Shown here: positions 22,988 to 33,519 of the stretch, piece after piece
Numbering within the stretch: the first letter of the stretch is position 1
Layout: every line of letters begins with the position of its first letter
Source of the DNA: Cyclobacteriaceae bacterium
GTDB taxonomy: Bacteria > Bacteroidota > Bacteroidia > Cytophagales > Cyclobacteriaceae
Length of the DNA: 43,892 nucleotides
Reading direction: 5' to 3'
NCBI GenBank assembly: GCA_020436085.1
Contig: JAGQYM010000039.1
Span: 1-43,892 of the forward strand
Notes under the pieces: model-generated
What the model was told of the DNA's origin: nothing
The model's input: the letters and a program-made list of their open reading frames with translations, nothing else
Databases searched by the model: none
Made by a program: the position numbers and the translations under genes

Positions 22988-24897
22988 TTAAGTTCAAAGG
23001 CGCTCGTGTAGTAATTATTTTGTTGAACGTACTCAATCAATGAGTTGTAAAATGGATTGGTGGTTAGTGTGCCACTGTCCGCCACAAGAATCAATTTTTT
23101 TCTGGCACGAGTAATAGCTACGTTAGTTCTTCTGATATCACTCAAAAAACCAATCTCTCCTTTTTCATTCGATCGCACCAGGCTGATGGCGATTACATCT
23201 CTTTCTTGCCCTTGAAACGCATCAACTGTATTGACCGAGATCAGGGGCTTTATAGACGTTAGAACGGAAGATTGATCAACCAATTTATTCAACACTTCAA
23301 CTTGCGCGCTGTAAGGCGTAATTACTCCGACTGTAAAATTGTTTTTGATCCAAGAGTCTTCACTAATTGAATTCACTAAGAACTCAAGTGCTTTAATAAG
23401 CACCTGCGCCTCTTCTTCATTGTACCTACTGAGTGTTTCAGAATCTTGCACTTCAAAAAAACCACATCCAGCAGTGTCAATAAAGGTTATAGGTGGTTCT
23501 CCATCTAGTTGATGTTTCCTGATGGATGGGTGTGCGATGAGTTGATTTTGGTAAAAATACGATGAAGAGAATTTCATTATGTCCTCATGCATTCGGTATT
23601 GAATTTTCAACATCCTGGCTGTATCGGGATGCGATTCGATGCCCTTTTCGAACAGAGTTTTTGCAAGGCCTGTGGCTGCGGCCTCCCGTGATCGAATGGT
23701 CGGAGGTAATTGAAAGTGATCTCCTGCCAGAATTACGCGCTGAGCTTTCGTGATGGGTATCCAGCAGGCCGGTTCAAGTGCTTGTGCGGCTTCGTCTATA
23801 AATACTGTTTGAAATTTTTTACCCCGAAGTGTAGGGTGTGAGGCGCCTACCAATGTACAACAAACGACATGGCTTTTTTGGAGGATATCATTGATGATAT
23901 AAAATTCCAGTACGTCAGCATCCGCCTTGAGCATATTGGCCTCCTGTCTCAATAGTCGCCTCTCCTCTTTTTCTTTGTAGCCAAAGTTGCGCTTGAATTT
24001 TCCTGCTTGCCCCCGAAGCTGTTCCATTTTCTTTCGCATCATTCTCAGCTCCTTATAGTTCGCGTGATTCGCTATTTGGGCATCAAGTGTTTTGCTCAAA
24101 GTTTGTTCCGTCACGCGCGCGGGATGTCCAATCCTGACAACTGATAAATTCTGTTCAGAAAGTTTCTCCACCAATAAATCAATGGAGGCATTGCTAGGCG
24201 TACAAACGAGCACTTGTCTTTCAGATTCCACGGTGTGCTTGATGGCTTGCACCAATGTTGTCGTCTTTCCGGTACCGGGAGGGCCATGTATGATTCCCAG
24301 GTCTGAGCACCCGAGTATGTGATTCAAAGTTTTGTTCTGACTTTCGTTTAGAGAGTCTTCATGTGCCGCTTGATTTGAAGATGAGAAAGACGGCTTTTCT
24401 CCTCCAAGGAAAATTTCTTTAAGCTCTGAGAGCCTGTTATCCTCTGCCTTCATCACCTTCTTGAGCGTGTACTCCATTTCGCGATAGCTCATTTCATCAA
24501 ACATCACATCAACGCCTAGTAAACCATGATCAATCCAATCCGGAAGTTCGTCATGATTTAGTGTGATGATCATTTGATTATCTCTTACGTAGTTAATAAC
24601 CCCACCAATATTTTCTTTCTCAGGTTTTTGATTGGCGTTGCAAAATACACTCACCACTTTCCCACTCTGAAACACGTGCTTTTGATCTAACTCCGATATT
24701 CGCTCCACTTCTATGATCAATCTTTCACCCGTTCCGATATAGTCTCGCCTTAGCTTCACGGGATACCAACAGATTCCTTCTTTTGTTTTGCGATGAAGAG
24801 GAGTAAGGAGTACTTTTTGTCGATATTGTTCCAGATCCGCTGCACGCTCCATTTGGATCAGGCGAAGGGTTTGTTGAAGTTGTTGATCTGAATTCAT
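22984..24897 (-). CDS. UPF1/IGHMBP2-like superfamily 1B helicase
   Basis: A 637-residue helicase. The N-terminal 180 residues contain a beta-barrel-like region resembling the 1B insert of SMUBP2. Walker A is GPPGTGKT at 205-212, motif II is FIDEAAQALEP, motif III is LAGDHFQLPPT, motif V is VNTVDAFQGQERDVI and motif VI is VAITRARKKLILV. This set identifies the AAA_11/AAA_12 helicase type of the UPF1-like group, which unwinds RNA or DNA 5' to 3'. A helical insertion with charged residues (KKMEQLRGQAGKFKRNFGYK) follows motif Ia, like the stalk of UPF1. It stands alone on its strand and its physiological role in bacteria is unclear. Confidence 0.92.
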   Translation of the reverse strand: MNSDQQLQQTLRLIQMERAADLEQYRQKVLLTPLHRKTKEGICWYPVKLRRDYIGTGERLIIEVERISELDQKHVFQSGKVVSVFCNANQKPEKENIGGVINYVRDNQMIITLNHDELPDWIDHGLLGVDVMFDEMSYREMEYTLKKVMKAEDNRLSELKEIFLGGEKPSFSSSNQAAHEDSLNESQNKTLNHILGCSDLGIIHGPPGTGKTTTLVQAIKHTVESERQVLVCTPSNASIDLLVEKLSEQNLSVVRIGHPARVTEQTLSKTLDAQIANHANYKELRMMRKKMEQLRGQAGKFKRNFGYKEKEERRLLRQEANMLKADADVLEFYIINDILQKSHVVCCTLVGASHPTLRGKKFQTVFIDEAAQALEPACWIPITKAQRVILAGDHFQLPPTIRSREAAATGLAKTLFEKGIESHPDTARMLKIQYRMHEDIMKFSSSYFYQNQLIAHPSIRKHQLDGEPPITFIDTAGCGFFEVQDSETLSRYNEEEAQVLIKALEFLVNSISEDSWIKNNFTVGVITPYSAQVEVLNKLVDQSSVLTSIKPLISVNTVDAFQGQERDVIAISLVRSNEKGEIGFLSDIRRTNVAITRARKKLILVADSGTLTTNPFYNSLIEYVQQNNYYTSAFELN

Positions 24898-25061
24898 AAA
24901 GTGCGCAAAGATAAGGAATCGAACGCTTGAGTGTCCGAATGCGGATATTGTGCTATTACAAATTGAATGTTCAAAATCCGATATTGACCAATCAAAAAAA
25001 TACTTCGCTCCAGCGAAACCTTTGGCAAAAAAAAGAGTCTTGGTAGAAAACCCTCCAACCT

Positions 25062-27536
25062 ATGATTAAGAACCTGATCCTCACTTCCTTCAGGAGTTTA
25101 GGAAAAAATAAATTCTTCTCCACGCTGAATATCCTCGGCCTGGCAATCGGAATGAGTGTTTTTCTGCTGATTGCTCAATACGTAAAATTCGAAACCAGCT
25201 ACGAAGACTTTATCACCAATGCGGACAACATCTACCGCGTTCGCCTGGACACTTATATTAATAATGAACTTATCATCTCAAGCGCGGAGAATTACCCTGG
25301 TGCAGGTCCCGCAATGAAGGATGAATTTCCAGAGGTTCAGTCCTATGCGCGACTTTATAACATGGGGTACAAAAACAACCTGATTGTTACATATGAAGAT
25401 AGCAAGCCCGATCCCATTGCCTTCAAGCATCGGAGGTTTTTGTATGCTGATTCCGCATTCCTTCCAATGATGAAATTTGAGATGGAGTCAGGTGATGCCA
25501 CACATGCTCTGGCCGAACCTAACACCTGCGTGTTATCATCAAGCTATGCGCGTAGATATTTTGGTGATGAGAACCCAATTGGTAAAATCCTTCATATGCA
25601 GGATGATGATGGCAATAATGAACTTGCTACCGTCACAGGAGTTTTTCGTGATATTCCAACAAATACACATCTGAAGTTTGACCTACTATATTCTTACAAA
25701 ACATTATTCGGTAGGTATAAAAATGCTGAAAGGGCTATCGCGCGGTATGATCAAAGTTGGCAGCGCAGTGACATGTACACGTTTATTCAACTCCGAGATG
25801 GAACGAATCCAATCGATGTTGAACGCAAAATTCCAGACTTGATCAATAAGTACAGTCCGGGTTTGGCTGAAAAGAATCAGCGTGATGAAATGAGCCTCCA
25901 GCCAATAAAGTCAATACACCTGACATCGAACCTTGCTAATGAGCCTGAGACGAATGGTAATGAGCGCATCGTTGCTTTTCTCGGTATCATTGGAATTTTT
26001 GTACTGATCATAGCGTGGATTAATTATATCAATTTGTCCACCGCCAAAGCGATGGAGCGAGCGAAAGAAGTTGGCGTGAGGAAAGTGATGGGTGCGTTCA
26101 AACAGCAGTTGGTCAACCAATTTTTAATGGAAGCAGGGGTTGTGAACCTTGTTGCGTTGCTAATCTCCATACTGCTCGTCATTTTGGCGTTGCCATACTT
26201 CAATCAATTAGCAGGTTTGTCCTTGGAAATTTCGTATCTCTTACAATCATGGTTTGTCTTATTAGTAGCAGCACTATGGATAATTGGAACCATGCTTTCA
26301 GGCTTCTATCCTTCATTGGTTCTTTCATCATTCAAACCGGTGACAGTGTTGAAGGGTAAAATAAAAAATAGCGTTAGTGGAATACTTTTAAGAAAATCTC
26401 TTGTCGTTCTTCAGTTCACGGCATCCATTGCACTTATCGCGGGCACGTTTATCGTTTACAACCAACTAAATTTTATGATGAACCAGGATCTGGGATTTAA
26501 CATTGATCAGGTCTTAGTTTTGGATCGGCCAGGAATAGCACCAAGAGAATCTGAAGCCTTTAACTCATCGATTGATGTGTTTAGAAATGAACTCAAAAGT
26601 GAGCCTTCTATTGTAAGTGTCAGCACGTCTATTACCGTGCCGGGAAAACAACGCGAGTACAAGACACAAATTAAGAAACATGGTGCTCCTGATGATCAAT
26701 TGGTCACCGTGCGTGTCAATAGCATGGATGATGATTTTGTCGATGTGTTCAAAATGGATTTGCTGGCCGGAAGAGCTTTTTCACAAAATTATCCCAATGA
26801 TCCTGACACATCAGCTATACTCACTGAGTCAGCAGTGAAACTTTTGGGTTTTGAGAAACCAGAAGACGCGATAGGGCAGACGGTTGCCATCCCCGGATTT
26901 TTTGGTAGTCTTATCGTTGTAGGTGTTGTTAATGATTATCATCAGGTTTCTTTAAAGACCTCGCTTGATCCTACGTTGTTCTTTTGCTCCAGATACTTTG
27001 GTGAGTTTTATTCTATCCGTATGAAGACCAATAATCTGACATCGACAATTAATCATGTCAAAGCCTCGTGGGAAAAAGCATTTCCTGGAAATCCATTTGA
27101 CTACTTTTTTCTTGACGATTTCTTCAACCGTCAATATCAGAATGAGAAAACCTTCGGAGAACTCTTCGGAACTTTTGCAACTTTGGCAGTCGTAGTGGGA
27201 TGTCTGGGTTTGTTTGGTTTGTCAGCTTATACTGCGTCACAAAGGACAAAGGAAATTGGCGTAAGAAAAGTACTTGGTTCTTCGGAGCAAGGAATATTTT
27301 TCTTGTTATCCAAAGAATACCTGAAGCTCATTGGCATTGCGATCGTGCTGGCCGTTCCGTCTATTTATTGGGTGATGAATAATTGGTTGCAAACCTTTCC
27401 TTATCAAAGTTCAATTTCGGTTTGGGTATTCTTCCTGGCTGGCGGTATCGTATTAACTGTGGCATTGCTCACGGTCAGCTTCCAAACACTGAAAGCATCG
27501 AGAACCAATCCTGTAGTCGCGTTGAGGTACGAGTAG
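25062..27536 (+). CDS. FtsX/MacB-type ABC transporter permease, orphan
   Basis: An 824-residue membrane protein of the MacB-PCD/FtsX type that is abundant in Bacteroidota. It has an N-terminal segment (SLGKNKFFSTLNILGLAIGMSVFLLIAQYV), a MacB-PCD periplasmic domain, an FtsX block with three membrane segments at about 305-420, a second PCD domain, and a final FtsX block with three segments. The duplicated conserved motif EVGVRKVMGAF and EIGVRKVLGSS marks both cytoplasmic couplings. No ATPase gene is adjacent, so it must work with a remote ATPase, as these orphans usually do. The substrate is unknown. The 5' region has a small hairpin TTCGCTCCAGCGAA (25004-25017). Confidence 0.92.
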   Translation: MIKNLILTSFRSLGKNKFFSTLNILGLAIGMSVFLLIAQYVKFETSYEDFITNADNIYRVRLDTYINNELIISSAENYPGAGPAMKDEFPEVQSYARLYNMGYKNNLIVTYEDSKPDPIAFKHRRFLYADSAFLPMMKFEMESGDATHALAEPNTCVLSSSYARRYFGDENPIGKILHMQDDDGNNELATVTGVFRDIPTNTHLKFDLLYSYKTLFGRYKNAERAIARYDQSWQRSDMYTFIQLRDGTNPIDVERKIPDLINKYSPGLAEKNQRDEMSLQPIKSIHLTSNLANEPETNGNERIVAFLGIIGIFVLIIAWINYINLSTAKAMERAKEVGVRKVMGAFKQQLVNQFLMEAGVVNLVALLISILLVILALPYFNQLAGLSLEISYLLQSWFVLLVAALWIIGTMLSGFYPSLVLSSFKPVTVLKGKIKNSVSGILLRKSLVVLQFTASIALIAGTFIVYNQLNFMMNQDLGFNIDQVLVLDRPGIAPRESEAFNSSIDVFRNELKSEPSIVSVSTSITVPGKQREYKTQIKKHGAPDDQLVTVRVNSMDDDFVDVFKMDLLAGRAFSQNYPNDPDTSAILTESAVKLLGFEKPEDAIGQTVAIPGFFGSLIVVGVVNDYHQVSLKTSLDPTLFFCSRYFGEFYSIRMKTNNLTSTINHVKASWEKAFPGNPFDYFFLDDFFNRQYQNEKTFGELFGTFATLAVVVGCLGLFGLSAYTASQRTKEIGVRKVLGSSEQGIFFLLSKEYLKLIGIAIVLAVPSIYWVMNNWLQTFPYQSSISVWVFFLAGGIVLTVALLTVSFQTLKASRTNPVVALRYE

Positions 27537-27538
27537 CT

Positions 27539-28204
27539 CTATTTCAAAGTATTGACAAAACTATTGAGATAGTCGTCAACCTTTTTCCGTTTGTACTGCA
27601 TTATAAATCTTGGATGAGGTAATGGCACGATTGTGTCAAACAGCTTTTCTTTCTCATTCAGAGTAGAGAGAAATTTAAAATTTTTTCCCTCACCGAGACA
27701 GTAGGCGACACGGGTGTTGATACCAAATGCAATTTGGGTATGCAGTGTGTCTAAGATAAATGGATACACAGCTTTGCTCAGTGCAGGTGTATCATAGTAG
27801 TTAAAGTTCTTCCCTTGTGAAGTAAAGCCTAGTGGGCAAACGGAACTGAAATAAAATTTTTGATAGAATTTCTCTTTTCCTCCGTAAGCATTGATAAGCT
27901 GATAAATAAAATCAGCGGACAGTTCAGATTTTTTGGGAAGATCGTTGGTGATGCCGCATTCTTGTTCCAATTTGATGGGATCGGTAAATGGTATTCCCGT
28001 AAGGCCTCCACCAAATCTGCCAGGATTGATGCCTACAATGAGTGTTCGAGGCTTAGAATCATCGTAGTACTTATGATAAAATTTTTTGCAGTAGGAGAAT
28101 ATCAATTTGTCCTTGTAGGGATTGAGGACTGATACGCCTTTTGGCAATCGCTGTTTGATTTCAAGTTTGCCAAGAAATGATAGTATTTTCGATGCGTAGC
28201 TCAT
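27539..28204 (-). CDS. SMUG2-like uracil-DNA glycosylase
   Basis: A 221-residue DNA repair enzyme of the uracil-DNA glycosylase superfamily. Motif 1 is GINPGRFGGG at residues 58-67, followed by TGIPFTDP. Motif 2 lies at the C-terminus as PHPRF (196-200). The combination of GINPGRFG with HPR fits the SMUG2 family described from Pedobacter heparinus rather than classical Ung (GQDPYH). It would remove uracil or oxidised pyrimidines from DNA. It converges on the permease gene (2-base gap). The N-terminal 50 residues carry no distinct motif. Family membership is likely and substrate range is unknown. Confidence 0.85.
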   Translation of the reverse strand: MSYASKILSFLGKLEIKQRLPKGVSVLNPYKDKLIFSYCKKFYHKYYDDSKPRTLIVGINPGRFGGGLTGIPFTDPIKLEQECGITNDLPKKSELSADFIYQLINAYGGKEKFYQKFYFSSVCPLGFTSQGKNFNYYDTPALSKAVYPFILDTLHTQIAFGINTRVAYCLGEGKNFKFLSTLNEKEKLFDTIVPLPHPRFIMQYKRKKVDDYLNSFVNTLK

Positions 28205-28279
28205 ATTGGTTGCTAATAATAATATATCATTGAATCAAGTCCGCGGGTTTGGACGTTAATATTGTGCTGAAGCGTAAGA

Positions 28280-29389
28280 ATGACTGAAGTATCTGTTTTG
28301 CTGAATTATTTTGTTTTGTCGGGTGTGCTGCACGGATTTTACCTCGCAGCTATTCTCGCATTTACGCGATCTGGCAACAGAATAGGAAAGAGTTGGCTGA
28401 TGTCCATTGTGTTAGGCGCTTTTTCACTTTATCTATTCAACACCTGGATTTCAAATGAGAGGCTCGATAATCTCAACGCCTATCTCTCAGGCACTTCAAT
28501 GCCCTTCCTTTACCTGGTGGGGCCAGCATTTTGGCTCTATCTTCAGTTTGTTACTGGCAACAAATCCAGGTGGCACAAGCTAGATGTCATTCATCTATTG
28601 CCAATGGTAGTTTGTTTTGTGGCGGCCTCACCTTACTATTTCATGGACTGCCAGGTCAAACTTCGGCAAATCGCCATGTTGCAAAATAATGACGCGAACC
28701 TTCCTTATCAGCGCGGATTTTATTTTGCAGGACAGATCATTCAAACGCTAATTTATCTCTACTTGAGTTTTCTGACCGTAAGTTCATTTCAAAAATCTGC
28801 GCAAAGACAGACGAGGGAGATAAGATTACTAAAGGACTGGACAACTAAGACTTGTACTTTCATGGTTGTATTAACCACTATCTACATAGTGTCCTTCGTT
28901 GGATTCGTATTCTTTAAAAGTGGACGAACATTTTTTGATACCCTATTTGACCTTTCAATCACCTGCTTCATTCATCTAATTGGATTTTGGATGATTAAAG
29001 AATCGCCAGTTCTATCGTCCGTGCGATCGGGTAATGAGTTGACAAGCGACTTTATGGATGATAGTGTAAAACAAAAAATCCTTGAACTGATGCGATCCAA
29101 ACCCTACCTGGATCCAGATTATTCATTAAAACAATTGAGTGATCAACTGGGTACCAATACCGTCTACGCTTCCCGTATGATCAATGAGTACTTTCAACAA
29201 AGCTTTACGGATTTCATTAACCAGTTTAGGGTAGAGGAGGTGAAACAGAGGCTGGGTGAAGATAATGATGACAAGCTGCTGGCTGTGGCACTCGAATCAG
29301 GGTTCTCAAATAAACATACATTCAACCGAGTGTTTAAGAAACATACCTCCCTTACTCCGTCTGCTTATCGTGATTCAGTAAAAAAGTAG
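28280..29389 (+). CDS. Membrane-bound AraC-family regulator
   Basis: A 369-residue protein with about seven hydrophobic segments in the first 240 residues, then a cytoplasmic AraC-type DNA-binding domain. The two helix-turn-helix units are YSLKQLSDQLGTNTVYASRMINEYF and LLAVALESGFSNKHTFNRVFKKHTSLTPSAY. This 7TM-AraC layout is common in Bacteroidota and links a membrane-sensed signal to transcription. It precedes the propeller-molybdoenzyme trio by 55 bases (to 29445) on the same strand and may control it; that is inference. No operator could be identified. Confidence 0.88.
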   Translation: MTEVSVLLNYFVLSGVLHGFYLAAILAFTRSGNRIGKSWLMSIVLGAFSLYLFNTWISNERLDNLNAYLSGTSMPFLYLVGPAFWLYLQFVTGNKSRWHKLDVIHLLPMVVCFVAASPYYFMDCQVKLRQIAMLQNNDANLPYQRGFYFAGQIIQTLIYLYLSFLTVSSFQKSAQRQTREIRLLKDWTTKTCTFMVVLTTIYIVSFVGFVFFKSGRTFFDTLFDLSITCFIHLIGFWMIKESPVLSSVRSGNELTSDFMDDSVKQKILELMRSKPYLDPDYSLKQLSDQLGTNTVYASRMINEYFQQSFTDFINQFRVEEVKQRLGEDNDDKLLAVALESGFSNKHTFNRVFKKHTSLTPSAYRDSVKK

Positions 29390-29444
29390 GGGTCAATAAA
29401 TTATTTGCGCCCCCTTGCTATCATCCTGGTGGTTAATTGGGGCA

Positions 29445-30929
29445 ATGTTACGCGGAACCCTTGCATTGCTACTAACAGCCTGGTATTTCTCGGCCACCTC
29501 TCAATCATTACAATTTTCAAGAATCACAGTTCCATCTGATTTTGAAGGTTCACGAGGTGTGGCATTTGGAGACGCAGATACGGATGGCGAGTGGGATATT
29601 GTGGTTGCGAATACACTTAGCGACCAATCTCCGCAAGCATCCCCCATTTACCTCAATGGTAAAAATTTTGAAAAGCAATTTATATCCGGTGATAAATCGT
29701 TTTGGAATGAAAGCGTCAACCTGATTGATGTAGACAATGACGGTGATCTGGATGCCTTTTTTGTCACTCAGTTCGATCAGGTCAATCCCCTGTACTTGAA
29801 TGACGGAAAAGGCGGATTCACCAAATCAGCTAAAGGTGATCTGTCAAAAAATCAAACCAATTCCCCCGGAGCATGTTGGTGCGATTTTGACCGTGATGGT
29901 GACTTGGATGTTTTTGTTGTCAATCGTGATGGCGCGGACGATCAATTGTATGTCAATGACAACAAAGGAAAATTAGATTTGATAACCAGCGGACCCTGGA
30001 TTGGAAACAAGGGTGACGGACGTTCATGTGCCTGGGGTGATCTTGACGGAGACGGATGGCCAGATCTGTATGTGACAAACTTCGTGGTGAAAGAAAATGG
30101 AGAGGTAGTAGATAGCCATCGAAATTATCTCTATCTCAACAAGGCCGGAAAATTCGAAGAGGTAAAGACTGGGATTCATGTAGAGGAGAAGAGCGCCACG
30201 TATGGCGTTGCATTTATCGACATTGATTATGATCGTGATATTGACATATACATTACCAACGTTTCATCGCGCACCGGCAATGCTTTATATGTGAACGATG
30301 GTTACGGAAATTTTGTAAAACCAGAGTCACCACTTACTGATTTTACAAATCGTCCATCCAAGGGTCAGACGTGGGGTGATTTCAACAACGATGGATTTCT
30401 CGATGTGTACATAGCCAATGGCACAGAAGGTTACCCGGAAATCCAAAACTATCTCTTCTTAAGTGAAGCTAGCGGAAGTTTCAGGCGAATTTATGATTTG
30501 CTTTCCGTTGTCGATGCGCACATCTCTGCGGGCACTGCATCTGCCGACATTGATCAAGATGGCGATCTGGATATATATGTTTGCAACTGGGGTGGTGACG
30601 GAGAACAGAATGATCTATATCGCAACGAAACAAATCCAGGCAATTGGATCAAGTTTCGATTGAGGGGTTCTAAAGCCAACTCGTTTGGAATTGGCTGCTG
30701 GGTGATAATTGAAACTGACTTGGGAACACAAACACGATATCACTATCCACAAACTGGGTATGGAAGTCAGAATGGACCTGAAGTACACTTCGGATTGGGC
30801 TCGGCAACAAGCGCCATGAGTATTACCGTAATTTGGCCAAGTGGTGAAACGCAAAATTTTCAAAACATTTCTGGAAACAGAACTTATGAAGTGAAAGAAA
30901 ATAAAAACCAATTGTCCGTTGTAAAATGA
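29445..30929 (+). CDS. Secreted seven-repeat FG-GAP/ASPIC-UnbV protein
   Basis: A 494-residue exported protein. I start it at 29445 (MLRGTLALLLTAWYFSATSQ, a signal peptide); a TTG at 29415 would add ten residues. It has seven calcium-binding FG-GAP/VCBS loops of the DxDxDG type: DADTDGEWD, DVDNDGDLD, DFDRDGDLD, DLDGDGWPD, DIDYDRDID, DFNNDGFLD and DIDQDGDLD. That is exactly one per blade of a seven-bladed propeller. The C-terminal about 90 residues, from NWIKFRLRGSKANSFGIG, are an ASPIC/UnbV domain ending ITVIWPSGETQNF. Relatives (CRTAC1-like) are cell-surface or secreted adhesive proteins. It is translationally coupled (ATGA) to the next gene, an unusual partner for such a protein. Confidence 0.88.
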   Translation: MLRGTLALLLTAWYFSATSQSLQFSRITVPSDFEGSRGVAFGDADTDGEWDIVVANTLSDQSPQASPIYLNGKNFEKQFISGDKSFWNESVNLIDVDNDGDLDAFFVTQFDQVNPLYLNDGKGGFTKSAKGDLSKNQTNSPGACWCDFDRDGDLDVFVVNRDGADDQLYVNDNKGKLDLITSGPWIGNKGDGRSCAWGDLDGDGWPDLYVTNFVVKENGEVVDSHRNYLYLNKAGKFEEVKTGIHVEEKSATYGVAFIDIDYDRDIDIYITNVSSRTGNALYVNDGYGNFVKPESPLTDFTNRPSKGQTWGDFNNDGFLDVYIANGTEGYPEIQNYLFLSEASGSFRRIYDLLSVVDAHISAGTASADIDQDGDLDIYVCNWGGDGEQNDLYRNETNPGNWIKFRLRGSKANSFGIGCWVIIETDLGTQTRYHYPQTGYGSQNGPEVHFGLGSATSAMSITVIWPSGETQNFQNISGNRTYEVKENKNQLSVVK

Positions 30930-33106
30930 GAACTGTCTTGAAGCGAAGAGATTTTATCAAACTTTCACTTGCGGCCGGAAGTGGATTAATAGTGAGTATT
31001 AATCTTGGTGCCTGCTCTGGCAAACCGACTGTCAATCATGAGTTCTCACCTTTGATAAAAATTGATACTGACGGATGGGTAACGTTGATTGCAAAGAATC
31101 CAGAAATAGGACAAGGCATTAAAACTGCTCTGCCGATGATCATTGCAGAAGAGCTGGGAGCAGACTGGAGCAAGGTTCGAGTTGAGCAGGCTGATTTCGA
31201 TAAAAAGTATCAGGATCAATGGGCGGGTGGAAGTCTTGCTATTCGAATTAACTGGCAGGAAATGAGAACTGCTGGAGCGCTCGTACGCGAGATGTTAATT
31301 AGCGCGGCAGCTCAGCGCCTAAAGGTTGACAAATCATCCCTGAAAACTCGCGACAGTAAAGTCATCCAGGAAAGTAGCGGTGAACAGATTGGTTTTGGTG
31401 ATTTAGTTGAGGATGCGATAAAACAACCCATTCCAGAAAACGCAGAACTTAAATCAGTCGATGAGTTTACCATCATCGGAAATCGAATACCTCAGTCTGA
31501 TCTTGATAGTATCCTCAAAGGAAGTGTCAGATATGGCATAGACACAAGAATCCCTGGGATGGTTTATGCCACCGTGCTTCGATGTCCAATTTATGAAGGC
31601 AAAGCCCGAACAATCGATGATAGCGAGGCTCGAGATGTTGCCGGAGTTGTTGACATTTTTGCTTTAAATAATTCTGACTATCAAGGGCGGTTGTTGAAAG
31701 GCAACAGCCCTAATTTTCAAAACGGAGTGGCCGTGGTGGCGAAAGATACCTGGAGCGTGTTCAAGGCAGCTAAACTGTTAAAGGTCGAATGGGACAACTC
31801 AAATTCGAGAGGAGAGACAACGGAAGGCATTTTTCAGAATTCTAAAAAGGCGTTAGACGCAAAGGGAATGACCGTGCGAAGTGACGGGAAACTCAATTTA
31901 TCGTCTGGTGTTCATAAGCACGAAGCAGTTTACGAAGTGCCTTTCTTGGCTCACGCTCAAATGGAGCCGATGAATTGCACAGTCGATTTTCGTGAAGATG
32001 CTTGTGAAGTGTGGGCGCCAACACAAAACCCAGAAGCGCTGCAGGAAGGATTGACGAAGTTGTTTGGTCTGCCACCGGAAAAAATTATTATTCATCTTCC
32101 CAGGATTGGTGGTGCCTTCGGTCGAAGGTACTACGTGGACTACGCAATGGATGCTGCTGCGATTTCTAAGAAAGTCGGAAAGCCGGTAAAGTTGACATGG
32201 ACTCGCGAAGACGACATTCAGCATGGTTGGTATCGACCAGCCAGCGTTCAAAAAGTGTCGGCAGCAACTGATGCAAATGGAAATATCACCAGTTGGTATC
32301 ACAAGGTGGCTAATGCTTCACGAATGACATCACTTGGAAGGGAAGGTCCCGTGAATGACACCGAGATTGATGAATATGAGTTTCCCGCGGGATTCGTCTC
32401 CAATTTCACCATTGAGTATGGGTACGTGCTGAGTGATGTGCCGCTTGGTCAGTGGCGCGCTGTGTCAAACTCCGCCAATGTATATGTGGTGCAATGTTTT
32501 CTGGATGAGATGGCCATCAAACTAAAAAAAGACCCGATCGATTTTTATTTACAGTTGCTTGGGCCATCGCGTGAGGTTCCTATTGTTGGAGATTACAAAC
32601 TAAATATTTCCAGACTGATCGATGTGGTGAATCTAATCCGAACAAAATCAAACTGGGGTTCACCGTTGCCAAATGGGCAGGGAAGAGGGTTTGCAGCAAG
32701 CTATAATCAAGGCGCATTTGTGGCGGAGGTTGTGACAGTTGAGAAGATTAACAATCAACCGTTGAAGATCCTTCAAGTCGATGCTGTTGTCGATTGTGGA
32801 ATTGTAGTGAATTTGTCAGGCGCGGAGGCACAGGTGGAAGGCGCAATTATCGAAGGACTTTGCGCAGCAATGTATGGAGAGATTAATATACAAGATGGTA
32901 AAGCGGTGGAGTCAAACTTTCATGACTACCGGTGGATGAGGATGAATGAGGTACCAGTGATATCCATAGACTTTGTAAAGAATGACTTGCCACCACGCGG
33001 ACTTGGCGAACCGCCACTGCCGCCAGTTATTCCAGCACTCACAAATGCGATTTTTGCGGCAACCGGGCAACGCATACGTAAACTCCCTATCTATAAGCAA
33101 CTATGA
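30926..33106 (+). CDS. Xanthine dehydrogenase family molybdopterin-binding subunit (IorB-like), Tat-exported
   Basis: A 726-residue large subunit of a molybdenum hydroxylase. The N-terminus [18 protein letters not shown] is a twin-arginine signal, so the folded, cofactor-loaded enzyme is exported. The layout matches isoquinoline 1-oxidoreductase-type IorB: an N-terminal repeat of the molybdopterin domain, the aldehyde oxidase hammerhead (about 190-290), then [41 protein letters not shown], and the catalytic glutamate E695 in [10 protein letters not shown]. It would hydroxylate an N-heterocycle or aldehyde. The 2Fe-2S subunit (IorA) normally adjacent is absent on either side, as is a cytochrome. 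It overlaps the upstream and downstream genes by ATGA. Confidence 0.9.
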   Translation: MRTVLKRRDFIKLSLAAGSGLIVSINLGACSGKPTVNHEFSPLIKIDTDGWVTLIAKNPEIGQGIKTALPMIIAEELGADWSKVRVEQADFDKKYQDQWAGGSLAIRINWQEMRTAGALVREMLISAAAQRLKVDKSSLKTRDSKVIQESSGEQIGFGDLVEDAIKQPIPENAELKSVDEFTIIGNRIPQSDLDSILKGSVRYGIDTRIPGMVYATVLRCPIYEGKARTIDDSEARDVAGVVDIFALNNSDYQGRLLKGNSPNFQNGVAVVAKDTWSVFKAAKLLKVEWDNSNSRGETTEGIFQNSKKALDAKGMTVRSDGKLNLSSGVHKHEAVYEVPFLAHAQMEPMNCTVDFREDACEVWAPTQNPEALQEGLTKLFGLPPEKIIIHLPRIGGAFGRRYYVDYAMDAAAISKKVGKPVKLTWTREDDIQHGWYRPASVQKVSAATDANGNITSWYHKVANASRMTSLGREGPVNDTEIDEYEFPAGFVSNFTIEYGYVLSDVPLGQWRAVSNSANVYVVQCFLDEMAIKLKKDPIDFYLQLLGPSREVPIVGDYKLNISRLIDVVNLIRTKSNWGSPLPNGQGRGFAASYNQGAFVAEVVTVEKINNQPLKILQVDAVVDCGIVVNLSGAEAQVEGAIIEGLCAAMYGEINIQDGKAVESNFHDYRWMRMNEVPVISIDFVKNDLPPRGLGEPPLPPVIPALTNAIFAATGQRIRKLPIYKQL

Positions 33107-33519
33107 AAGTTCTTTTTGCACTTCTTTTTCTTCTGGCGAGTACTAGCCTCTTTGGTCAACAAACAAAGGTCATGTTGGTTGATGTAATTCGAATCGACAG
33201 AGCGCACAAAGCTGAAGCGACCTATTACTTTGAAAATAACTGGAAACTGTTTCGGGACGAAGCAATAAAACTGGGCGTGATAACCGGTTATCAGTTTTAT
33301 GAAACTGACAATGACGGACAGCTTGAATTTGTATTAATCACTGAATTCAAAAACGAAGAACAATATGCCCAGGTGGAAACCAACTTCGAGCCGATCTTGA
33401 AAAAACTAAGACCGAATGGCCCCGTGATGCTCAATGATATTAAGCCTGCTTCGTTCCGCGAGACTATTTCAACTAAAAAAGCAACAGTAGTCGCTATGCG
33501 GAGTTTCTCGCAGCGTTGA
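33103..33519 (+). CDS. Small exported dimeric alpha/beta-barrel-like protein
   Basis: A 138-residue exported protein with the signal peptide [19 protein letters not shown]. The mature part has the beta-alpha-beta-beta pattern of small ferredoxin-like barrels (VMLVDVIRIDRAHKAEATYYFENNWKLFRDEAIKLG, then GQLEFVLITEFKNEEQYAQVE), so it may be a periplasmic relative of antibiotic-monooxygenase-type proteins. I see no catalytic triad like that of the IsdG-like protein at 6543. Its ATG overlaps the stop of the molybdenum subunit by four bases, so it belongs to that operon and perhaps handles the same substrate. Its 3' end overlaps the convergent PEP carboxylase gene by 26 bases. Confidence 0.7.
   Translation: MKVLFALLFLLASTSLFGQQTKVMLVDVIRIDRAHKAEATYYFENNWKLFRDEAIKLGVITGYQFYETDNDGQLEFVLITEFKNEEQYAQVETNFEPILKKLRPNGPVMLNDIKPASFRETISTKKATVVAMRSFSQR

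Noticed and set aside
25004-25017. Inverted repeat TTCGCTCCAGCGAA before the FtsX permease as a regulatory site
   Set aside because: The arms are only 6 bases with a 2-base loop and there is no second copy or consensus; chance is not excluded.
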